The position numbers were made by a program, and so were the translations under genes. The notes under the pieces were generated by a model. The model was not told where the DNA came from, did no database searches, and worked only from the letters and a program-made list of their open reading frames with translations. Source: Alteromonadaceae bacterium (lineage in GTDB: Bacteria; Pseudomonadota; Gammaproteobacteria; Enterobacterales; Alteromonadaceae). From it: a stretch of DNA of 64,000 nucleotides. Below are positions 35,571 through 42,482 of this stretch, one piece after another; positions within the stretch are counted from its first letter, which is position 1; each line of letters opens with the position of its first letter. The stretch is taken from the NCBI GenBank assembly GCA_013373625.1, contig JABXHM010000014.1, positions 1-64,000 on the forward strand. Direction: 5' to 3'.

Positions 35571-35981
35571 CAAGTATTTGACTACCGGCATACTGCAAAC
35601 CCCATGAATAGGATAAGATTAGGATAAGGTTGACGATTAACGAAACACTGCAAGACAAGTGTTATTAATTGTTAAGGTACAAACCCCATAAAGACCTAGC
35701 AAAACCACACATCAAGCCATACCAGAACCCGCTTACTTCAAGCACTTGAACAGAGCTAAAACCATACCCTAAACCACATAAAGCCCGTGTGAACCCCAGG
35801 GACACCCCACGGCCCTTTGCTGAAAGAAAGCCACCAGCTTACACGGTAAATAACTAACCGGCACAGTGTACATTTATCAGCATTATCACAAGGCGCTAGG
35901 CGTAAAGCACAGTTGAATTATTGCTGGTGGGTTATGAAGACGACACAAACAATCTAACAGGCCGAAGTATTACTATGTAAC
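35571..35981. other. Gene-free stretch inside the element
   Basis: About 400 bases without a good frame. It contains short repeats such as AGGATAAG (twice near 35609-35630) and CAAACCCCAT (near 35597 and 35679). An origin-like or regulatory role for this AC-rich stretch is possible but unsupported. Confidence 0.35.
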
Positions 35982-36179
35982 TTGTTGGAGCTGAGAAGCA
36001 GTCAGGAGGAGGATTTCACGATTAATCACGTTGATCTTGTAGTCACACTCCAAACGGCTGTAAATCTTCTCAGAATGGCGCAGGATGCGTTAGATGAGAA
36101 AACAGCTTATAGTTTATTAGCCAAAATTACAGTATTGAATGGGTTGAACCATGACCGCCGAAACGCAAAACAAAGATGA
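35982..36179 (+). CDS. Possible small protein of the element (TTG start)
   Basis: 65 residues from a TTG without a clear ribosome site. The translation (VDLVVTLQTAVNLLRMAQDA, LLAKITVLNGLNHDRR) is protein-like and helical. It overlaps the next small frame by 29 bases; only one may be real. Confidence 0.35.
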   Translation: MLELRSSQEEDFTINHVDLVVTLQTAVNLLRMAQDALDEKTAYSLLAKITVLNGLNHDRRNAKQR

Positions 36180-36327
36180 TTTTATGTGTATGCGGCTAAC
36201 CAATGATAATCATTTGGTTGTTTGCCAGGGCCGAGCAGTTAAGGCGAAGATAACCAAGGTAAAGCACCAGCCATTCTTAAAACGCCTTTTACAAGTATTA
36301 CAGGCCGTTTTACGATTCGTAGTTTAA
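36151..36327 (+). CDS. Possible small basic protein of the element
   Basis: 58 residues from an ATG. The C-terminal half is basic and helical (KHQPFLKRLLQVLQAVLRF). It overlaps the preceding frame. No ribosome site or family is evident. Confidence 0.35.
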   Translation: MTAETQNKDDFMCMRLTNDNHLVVCQGRAVKAKITKVKHQPFLKRLLQVLQAVLRFVV

Positions 36328-36555
36328 ATGGACAAGTATTAACCTGCCATTGATAAAGTATAAGGGTGAAACAATTCCAATTCTGTTATTGGTCAGGAAC
36401 GGATATCTCATCAGCACTGATTAGCAGTTAGCCTTTGCGTGAAGCGGACATTTCATATTCTTTCCAGTACATATGAATAGTATGGTTTTTCAGCGGAAAC
36501 GGGTGTTACTATGAAACCTCAGTAATAATCTGCTCGCACTACAAGGAGAGTTCTA

Positions 36556-37041
36556 TTGAAAATTCTATTTTTAAGTTTGTTATTTTGTTTAATTCAGGGG
36601 TGTGCGACGGTTGGGATGCTTCCCGATGATGTGGCTAAAGTTGATTTTGATGCTCCCGAAGGTAAAACTGGTTGGTCAGAATATCAGCATGTAGAAACTT
36701 TTCATGGTTATGACGTTAACCAAGTATACGAAGCCGCAAAAGTCGGACTTGGAAGTGCGGGTTTTTCGCTGAGGGAAGCCGATAAATCCAGAGGCATGGT
36801 AATTGGTGAGCATGGCATTACTTTGCATGATTGGAATGTGATTGCTGGCGTATATTTCAAAGAGGCTAATAATGCAACTAAGGTGAAAGTTATTGCTGAA
36901 GGCTCTAAAGATATCGGGTTTAGCGGTGATGTCACGTCAGATGGTTGGACTGGAAAAATTCTAAGAGGCATGCGTCAATACCTAAATGAAACGTACCAAG
37001 CAATTTTAAAAGTCGATAAATCCGACTTAAAGCAACAGTAG
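36556..37041 (+). CDS. Lipoprotein carried by the element
   Basis: 161 residues from a TTG start with a good AAGGAGAG ribosome site. The signal MKILFLSLLFCLIQGC ends in a lipobox (Cys at 16). The mature part has a YDVNQVYEAAKVGLGSAGFS segment, then GMVIGEH and NNATKVKVIAEGSKD, resembling short DUF3568-like envelope lipoproteins. It is a likely superinfection- or envelope-modifying cargo gene; this role is a guess. Confidence 0.7.
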   Translation: MKILFLSLLFCLIQGCATVGMLPDDVAKVDFDAPEGKTGWSEYQHVETFHGYDVNQVYEAAKVGLGSAGFSLREADKSRGMVIGEHGITLHDWNVIAGVYFKEANNATKVKVIAEGSKDIGFSGDVTSDGWTGKILRGMRQYLNETYQAILKVDKSDLKQQ

Positions 37042-37874
37042 CAATAAACGGGTCCCTCTGGCTCAATGATTCACGGGTAATTCGCAGCGCAGCTTTCGTT
37101 TTGTGCAAGCATATGAATTCTGAATTTGTTGTTTCTCTTTCAGAGACGCAATATAGGCTCATACCAATATATATAATGGTTACTTAAAATTGCTAGGTGA
37201 TTGGCAAAAGAAAAAAGGTACTTCCTGCAATGCTCAATGCTACAGGTAATTTGCACTGCAACGATTGTCTATTTATGAGTTATTTTTGCTGTTGGTTGTT
37301 GTGTTGTTCGTAGCATGTTCCATTAAAGATACTGATTAATAAGGGTAAGGTTACGGTAAGGCCAGTTAACCAAACTAAACCTGAGGGGCGGTGTAAATCT
37401 CTGCTAGGTAAGCCTTCCTGACCGCCGCCCTAGGTTTTTTTTCAGGTCCGCAAAATTGGAAAGTTTTTTCCTAACAGGGCGATCCATTGCACGCCTGAAG
37501 CGTCACCTCAGAGGTTGTATGCTTAACGGGCTAGGGCAGCTATGCCGACACCTAAAGCGACACCCTACGCATACGGGATAGGGGGTATTAATTGTTGAAG
37601 TGAATGAAGCCTGATCATTGCCACCGTTAACTTAATTTTCGTACGTACTAAATAAGGATCTTTTTTTTGGGGCATTTGCTCTTATATGTAACAACTTGAA
37701 AGTTTTTACAGCATTACTATATTTTACGTTAGGTTGTGTTTACGTATAAACAAGATTAGATTAGATGGAATTGGCTTTTCAAGTACGTTGCATTATGAAT
37801 GGGGTTCGTTTAGGATTCGCGCGAAATTTTCATAAAAAACCGTGTAAATTCACATGTTAAAAGGGGAGCGTAAT
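37042..37874. other. Gene-free region before the Panacea module
   Basis: About 830 bases with only a weak minus-strand frame at 36932-37162. It contains the strong stem-loop with T tract at 37380-37442 and several short inverted repeats near 37500-37590. It may encode a small RNA or carry the promoter of the downstream pair. Confidence 0.45.
37376..37442 (+). terminator. Terminator-like stem-loop with T8, possible small RNA end
   Basis: CCTGAGGGGCGGT (37380-37392) pairs with ACCGCCGCCCTAGG (37421-37434) around a loop of about 28 bases, and eight T follow at 37435-37442. It is more than 330 bases from the nearest upstream gene, so it may end an RNA rather than an mRNA. Confidence 0.5.
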
Positions 37875-38381
37875 ATGAATACATATTCAGCGAAAGCAAT
37901 TGCTAACGCTTTTCTTAGGCTTGCAAGGAAGGATGGGCAAAGCATCACTCCGATGAAGCTTCAAAAACTTGTTTATTTAGCTCATGGTTGGGCTCTAGGT
38001 CTTAATGATAAGCCATTGATAAAGGATGATGTAGAGGCTTGGCAATTTGGTCCAGTAATTAGCTCGCTTTATCACGAGTTTAAGGAATATGGTAGTGGCG
38101 CTATAACTAACGATGCTTCAGATTTCGATCTAGATTTTGATACTTTTGAAATCGTTTATGAAGTTCCCGTGATCAAGGAAGACGACACTGATGCTAATGA
38201 ACTAGTAGAAGCGGTTTGGAATAGTTACAAAAAATATAGTGGCGGACAACTTTCGAATTTAACTCATAGGGAAGGCACGCCATGGAAGCAAGCTTATAAT
38301 GGTAATAAAGGCCAGAAAATCGATACTCAGTTGATCGCTGAACATTATAAAGGACTTATCCGTAAACGCACTGCGACATAA
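37875..38381 (+). CDS. Panacea-domain (DUF4065/SocA-like) antitoxin
   Basis: 168 residues. The domain signature is clear: ITPMKLQKLVYLAHGWALGL followed by PLIKDDVEAWQFGPVISSLY and EFKEYG, the pattern of the Panacea (PAD1, DUF4065) domain also present in SocA and GepA. Panacea proteins are antitoxins that neutralise many unrelated toxins encoded next to them. The ATG at 37875 has an AGGGGAG site; an upstream ATG at 37854 overlaps it. The next gene lies 15 bases downstream and encodes a small membrane protein, consistent with an antitoxin-toxin pair near the end of the element. Confidence 0.82.
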   Translation: MNTYSAKAIANAFLRLARKDGQSITPMKLQKLVYLAHGWALGLNDKPLIKDDVEAWQFGPVISSLYHEFKEYGSGAITNDASDFDLDFDTFEIVYEVPVIKEDDTDANELVEAVWNSYKKYSGGQLSNLTHREGTPWKQAYNGNKGQKIDTQLIAEHYKGLIRKRTAT

Positions 38382-38396
38382 ACAAGGTAGTAATTT

Positions 38397-38906
38397 ATGA
38401 GCAAAATGGATGCGATTGGCTCTGAGATTACTTCTGAGCCTGAAGAATCATCAAAAGAAGAAGCAATTTTCGAACATACAGATGGACAGGATCGAGGCGA
38501 CCATTTAGCGCATCTTCGTCATGAACAACTCCAAAAACTCAAAGTAGACAACTTAAATCTTCAAGCTCTCAATACGCTGCGCCTAAAACTGGCGAAGTTT
38601 ATCTTTAGACTTATTGTTGGTTGGTTAGTAGCTGTAATGCTATTGGTGTTTTTGGGTAGTTATGAGATTTTTGTATTCACTGGTGAATGTCCAAACCAAA
38701 CTAATACGTGGTTTGGTAACGTTCAATCTTTGCCTTCAGGTTGTAATTACCTTACAAGTAAAACGTATCTAAATTTATCGGAAACAATTGTTGTTGCACT
38801 CATTACTACCACTACTATTAATGTGTTGGGGCTTTCATTTATTGTTGCAAAGTGGCTCTTCCCGTCAACATCTTCAAAAGGTGTGAATAGTAAGCCTGAA
38901 CTTTAA
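38397..38906 (+). CDS. Two-helix membrane protein, candidate toxin of the Panacea pair
   Basis: 169 residues. An acidic N-terminal part (SEPEESSKEEAIFEH) leads to a short helix (HLAHLRHEQLQKLKVDNLNL), then a membrane helix at about 63-90 (FIFRLIVGWLVAVMLLVFLG), an outside loop with two cysteines (ECPNQ, SGCNYL) and a second membrane helix at about 128-152 (VVALITTTTINVLGLSFIVA). I do not recognise a family. Membrane-active proteins are among the known partners of Panacea antitoxins, so toxicity by membrane disruption, perhaps during phage infection, is a reasonable inference. RBS AAGGTAG precedes the ATG. Confidence 0.7.
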   Translation: MSKMDAIGSEITSEPEESSKEEAIFEHTDGQDRGDHLAHLRHEQLQKLKVDNLNLQALNTLRLKLAKFIFRLIVGWLVAVMLLVFLGSYEIFVFTGECPNQTNTWFGNVQSLPSGCNYLTSKTYLNLSETIVVALITTTTINVLGLSFIVAKWLFPSTSSKGVNSKPEL

Positions 38907-38927
38907 AGTTGTGCTTGATAGCTTTTA

Positions 38928-38946
38928 GTAACACGCTTAGTAACAC
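38928..38946 (+). promoter_or_regulatory. Arm-type sites next to attR (GTAACAC pair)
   Basis: GTAACAC at 38928-38934 and 38940-38946, start to start 12 bases, preceded by TTTTA. The left pair at 29975 has the same motif, spacing and leading TTTTA. Confidence 0.65.
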
Positions 38947-39007
38947 ATTTTTAGTTTGCTTTGTATTTTGTTTTTGATTATCAATATTTTGGGTTGTTAA
39001 TTCATTG

Positions 39008-39024
39008 CCGCCTCTGGGCACCAT
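39008..39024 (+). repeat. attR of the tRNA-Leu integrative element
   Basis: Exact 17-bp copy CCGCCTCTGGGCACCAT of the tRNA-Leu 3' end at 29835-29851; it is not part of a tRNA here. Confidence 0.9.
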
Positions 39025-39164
39025 CCCTTTCTCGATGTAAAAAATCCCAATATAATTTAATAAATGTAGCTGTATCTGCCCGGCGGACTATCCCAGCCTC
39101 TCGCAGAGCTCGAGTCGTTCACCCGCACGCGAAGCGGTGCTTTGCATAAACCGTGCGACTTCAC

Positions 39165-39178
39165 CCGCCTCTGGGCAC
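39165..39178 (+). repeat. Third partial att copy outside the element
   Basis: CCGCCTCTGGGCAC repeats 14 bases of the att core 157 bases beyond attR. The preceding bases GCGACTTCACC resemble a decayed tRNA T arm. It suggests an older insertion at the same tRNA. Confidence 0.6.
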
Positions 39179-39315
39179 AAAGGGTAAATTGACCCTTAGA
39201 GAAAACCGATACACAGTGATATATCCGTCAACCAAAGCTTACGTTGTGTTGACTTCCAAAATAGATAAGTGCACTTGCAAAGTGATCCAATCGTTAGTTA
39301 AAACAGTTTGAAATC

Positions 39316-39334
39316 GATAATTATTCGCATTAAC
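39316..39334. promoter_or_regulatory. Candidate Fur box
   Basis: GATAATTATTCGCATTAAC matches 14 of 19 positions of the classical Fur consensus. It lies 92 bases before the start of a siderophore-type TonB receptor, the usual target. Confidence 0.5.
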
Positions 39335-39425
39335 ATTCCTAGCCTTATTTAGTCACTGCTACAAATGTCGTGACTAGTTAGACCAGGCATTAGCTATTTC
39401 AGCACGCAGTATTTGGAGACATGGT

Positions 39426-41516
39426 TTGAGATTCCCACTATCAACAATTGCAACGGCGCTAGTTCTTAGCACCCCGGTATCTGCAAGCAACGCAGATGAT
39501 CCAGAACGGATTCTTATCGAAGGGCGGTATTTATCGATCAATGAGTCGAACTCGGTAAAAACCCCGACACCTATCATCGATGTGCCGCAAAGCTTATCCA
39601 TTATGACAGCTGATGATATTACTGAGCGGGGTATCACCAGCATTGGTGAAATCATTGATTATACGCCCGGGGTCAACACTTCCCAGGGTGAAGGACATCG
39701 CGACTCGGTTGTATTCCGTGGGGTTCGTTCTACAGCCGACTTTTATCTGGATGGTAATCGTGATGACGTGCAGTACTATCGTTCGCTGTATAATATTCAG
39801 CAAGTTGAAATTCTGCGTGGCCCCAATGCGTTGTTATTTGGTCGCGGCGGAACCGGCGGTATCTTAAACCGGGTCTCCAAAAAAGCGCAGCTTGATGAAG
39901 CCTTTACTGGCTACAAAACGACCCTGAATACATTTGGTGGCTATGGGGCTGAAATCGACACAAACACGGCCATGACCAATTATTCAGCGTTGCGCGTTAA
40001 TGCGATGGTTGAGTCTTTAGATAATCACCGCGACTTTTATGATGGCGAACGCCTGGGCTTTAACCCAACTGCTCGCGTTGAAGTTAACGACAATACTGTG
40101 GTGGATGTTTCTTATGAATATATTAACCACGAGCGCTTTATTGACCGTGGTATTCCGACGGGGCAGGATGGGCGCCCGGTGGAAGCGCTGGAAGACGTGG
40201 TCTTTGGCGATCCTAAGAACAACTACCATGAGCTGGAAGCCCATGTCTTTCGCTTTAATGTAGAGCATCAGTTTAACGCATTTACCAAAGGTAACGTTAA
40301 TGCCTTTTATGGTGATTACGATAAAGTGTATTCTAATTTTTACGCCAGCGATTATGACGCTCAAACGAATGTTGTTGAACTGGACGGATATATTGACGAA
40401 ACAGTCCGGGACAACCTGATCCTGTCAGGAAATCTGGTCAGTGAATTCAGCACCGCCGGGATTGGCCACATGGTGATTGTGGGCACCGAGGTTATTCAGA
40501 CTAAATCTGATCAATTTCGTTTAAATCCTGTATTCAGTTCAACCGGCAATGACCGTGAGACATTCTTAGTTCAGCGCCCGATTGCGCTAAACGGGCTGAG
40601 CGGTACTAATGCTGCCGGTGATACGATTACCACTGCTTTTACTGCGTTAAATGATGATACGCGGGTTAAACTGGACGTTGCGTCTTTCTTTGTGCAGGAT
40701 GAAATCGAAATTAGCGAACAACTTGATGTGGTTATTGGCGCCCGGTTCGACCGTTTTGATATTGAAGTGTTTAATGCCAAAGCCGACGAAACCCGCAAAC
40801 GTACTGATGAAGAAATTTCGCCGCGCGCTGGTCTCATTTATAAGCCACAGGAAAACATTTCTATTTACGCCAGTTACAGTGAATCGTTTTTACCTCGCAG
40901 CGGCGAGCAGTATACCGATATCAACGGAAACGACGATCAATTGGATCCCGATACCTACAATAACCAGGAAATCGGCATCAAATGGGACCTTGCGCAAGGT
41001 TTAAGCCTGACTGCTGCGGTTTTTGAAAATGAGCAGCGCTCGCCCCAGGTTGCCGACGACAATCCTGAAACGCTTGACGTTATTACGTCTGAAATTAACG
41101 GTTTTGAATTTCAGATCACCGGTCAACTTAACGAAGACTGGAAAATCACCGCCAACTACAGCAAGCTGGATGGCGAGATTGTAGCGCGTACTGGCCCAAC
41201 TGGCCGTTCACCACGCGAATTACCGGATAACACCTTCTCCGTGTGGAGTACCTACCAGCTTAGCGATGCCTTCGGCGTTGGCCTTGGTGCAACGTATCAG
41301 GATGAAAGCTTTATCGATAATGGAAATACTGCTGTATTGCCCAGCTATACCAGAATCGATGCGTCAGCTTATTACGACATCCGCGATGATCTGAGCGTAC
41401 AGGTCAATATTGAAAACCTGACCGATGAGCTTTATTTCCCGAATGCGCATGCGACGCATCAGGTTACGGTTGCGCCGCCAATTAATGCCATGGTCACATT
41501 GGTCGGTACATTCTAA
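39426..41516 (+). CDS. TonB-dependent siderophore receptor
   Basis: 696 residues from a TTG start supported by GGAG at 39415-39418; the nearby ATG at 39421 runs straight into a stop. The signal peptide ends near STPVSA. The plug domain shows IDVPQSLSIMTADDITERG, then DFYLDGNRDDVQYYRSLYN and VEILRGPNALLFGRGGTGGI, typical of ferric siderophore receptors of the FhuA/FpvA type. The rest is a 22-strand barrel ending in VTLVGTF with terminal Phe. It imports an iron chelate using TonB energy. A candidate Fur box lies upstream. It stands just outside the integrative element. Confidence 0.9.
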   Translation: MRFPLSTIATALVLSTPVSASNADDPERILIEGRYLSINESNSVKTPTPIIDVPQSLSIMTADDITERGITSIGEIIDYTPGVNTSQGEGHRDSVVFRGVRSTADFYLDGNRDDVQYYRSLYNIQQVEILRGPNALLFGRGGTGGILNRVSKKAQLDEAFTGYKTTLNTFGGYGAEIDTNTAMTNYSALRVNAMVESLDNHRDFYDGERLGFNPTARVEVNDNTVVDVSYEYINHERFIDRGIPTGQDGRPVEALEDVVFGDPKNNYHELEAHVFRFNVEHQFNAFTKGNVNAFYGDYDKVYSNFYASDYDAQTNVVELDGYIDETVRDNLILSGNLVSEFSTAGIGHMVIVGTEVIQTKSDQFRLNPVFSSTGNDRETFLVQRPIALNGLSGTNAAGDTITTAFTALNDDTRVKLDVASFFVQDEIEISEQLDVVIGARFDRFDIEVFNAKADETRKRTDEEISPRAGLIYKPQENISIYASYSESFLPRSGEQYTDINGNDDQLDPDTYNNQEIGIKWDLAQGLSLTAAVFENEQRSPQVADDNPETLDVITSEINGFEFQITGQLNEDWKITANYSKLDGEIVARTGPTGRSPRELPDNTFSVWSTYQLSDAFGVGLGATYQDESFIDNGNTAVLPSYTRIDASAYYDIRDDLSVQVNIENLTDELYFPNAHATHQVTVAPPINAMVTLVGTF

Positions 41517-41538
41517 AAACTCACTGAAACCGAAAAAA

Positions 41539-41567
41539 AAGCCCTGTTTTATTCACAGGGCTTTTTC
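41539..41567. terminator. Bidirectional intrinsic terminator
   Basis: AAGCCCTGT and ACAGGGCTT form a 9-bp stem with A run on the left and T run on the right. It serves the TonB receptor on the plus strand and the AsmA-like gene on the minus strand. Confidence 0.88.
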
Positions 41568-41600
41568 GTGATTATGTCTGACAAGGTGAAGACTAACGCT

Positions 41601-42368
41601 TTAATTAAAGAGATCTTTAAGCTTGTCCTTGCCTTTTTCCAGGAGTTTGTCTTTCTCTTCTTCGATTTTTTCCTTGGCTTTTTCAGCCATGATTTTCTTA
41701 GCTTCAGCTTTGGCTTGTTTGATTGCGTTATCAAGCATTTGACGCACAATTGCCGCGCCAACCTGATCGGCTGGAAGTCCATCAGGCTGACCAATGGCAC
41801 CTGCATTAAAGGTTGGTAGTGTTACTTCGTAGGCCTTTTTATCGATTTCAAAGTCGCCCGTTTCAAGCTGTTCAAAGTTAAGTATCAGTTTGGTATTACT
41901 CACCACTACCTTATCGACAATCAGCTTAGGTGCCGTAGCAGACGATTCGGCTGGTTGTTCTTTATCGCCGGTTGGCAGATTCGCTGCCAGGTTATTTTTC
42001 AGAACAATAAGATTGCCCTGACCGCTACTGTCCAATTCGTAAAGAATTTCAGGCCCATCAATAGTCACTTCCTGAATTTGATAGGGTTCCTGCACAGAAC
42101 CACCCAAATTTAAGGTGATCCCGTCCAGGCTTAACGCATCTTCGTCGCTAAACCCATCGGGGTTTTCGATGTCGATGTCTGATATGGTCAACCGGCCCTC
42201 GCTAAAAGACAGATCAACGCTTGCAACACTAACAGGGGTGGCTAAATACTTTGTTCCCTGAGTTTCTATTTGTGTGCGAATAAAATCATTAGCACCGCTG
42301 CCGAGATACACTACTGCGCCAACAATCGCGGCGATGAGTATTATTACGACAATCAGAATTTTTTTCAT
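41601..42368 (-). CDS. AsmA/DUF748-like envelope protein
   Basis: 255 residues with an N-terminal membrane helix (MKKILIVVIILIAAIVGAVV) and a beta-rich part (LSFSEGRLTISDIDIENPDG; LDGITLNLG) typical of the N-terminal chorein-like strands of AsmA-family proteins. The C-terminal 50 residues are a Lys/Glu-rich helix. RBS AAGGAGA lies before the ATG at 42368; a frame to 42473 has no site. Function in the cell envelope, perhaps lipid-related, is inferred. Confidence 0.75.
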   Translation of the reverse strand: MKKILIVVIILIAAIVGAVVYLGSGANDFIRTQIETQGTKYLATPVSVASVDLSFSEGRLTISDIDIENPDGFSDEDALSLDGITLNLGGSVQEPYQIQEVTIDGPEILYELDSSGQGNLIVLKNNLAANLPTGDKEQPAESSATAPKLIVDKVVVSNTKLILNFEQLETGDFEIDKKAYEVTLPTFNAGAIGQPDGLPADQVGAAIVRQMLDNAIKQAKAEAKKIMAEKAKEKIEEEKDKLLEKGKDKLKDLFN

Positions 42369-42448
42369 AACGATCTCCTTTATATAATGAGTAATGCACC
42401 TTTCGTTTCTCTGCACAGCGCTGCTATCAGCTCGAAGCAGGAAACGCT

Positions 42449-42471
42449 GCCGACGCTCAGTGAACGTCGGC
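42449..42471 (-). terminator. Stem-loop after the M16 peptidase gene
   Basis: GCCGACG and CGTCGGC form a 7-bp stem, 12 bases after the M16 stop on the minus strand. The T tract is weak. Confidence 0.45.
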
Positions 42472-42482
42472 AAAGCTGTACA

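Larger units (their letters stand above)
29835..39024 (+). mobile_element. 9.2-kb integrative element in tRNA-Leu
   Basis: Bounded by 17-bp direct repeats at 29835 and 39008. It carries a P4-type integrase next to attL, an AlpA-like regulator, small genes of phage-satellite type, a ribbon-helix-helix-like protein, a lipoprotein and a Panacea-type module near attR. No structural, conjugation or plasmid replication genes were recognised, so it is a satellite-like element or genomic island that depends on other elements for transfer. The genes are visibly more AT rich than the flanks. Confidence 0.88.
38907..39425. other. Right end of element and region before the TonB receptor
   Basis: Contains the right arm sites (38928-38946), attR (39008-39024), a third partial att copy (39165-39178) and a candidate Fur box (39316-39334). 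A short frame at 38961-39149 crosses attR and is not credible. Confidence 0.6.

Noticed and set aside
35571..35981. Replication origin of the element
   Set aside because: Short repeats are present but irregular, and no initiator protein was recognised.
38961..39149. 62-codon frame across attR
   Set aside because: It crosses the element border and has no ribosome site; it arises by chance from the att region.
42449..42471. CRISPR or repeat array near small hairpins
   Set aside because: The hairpins at 4778, 42449 and 54495 are unrelated single copies. No regularly spaced repeats were found in the window.
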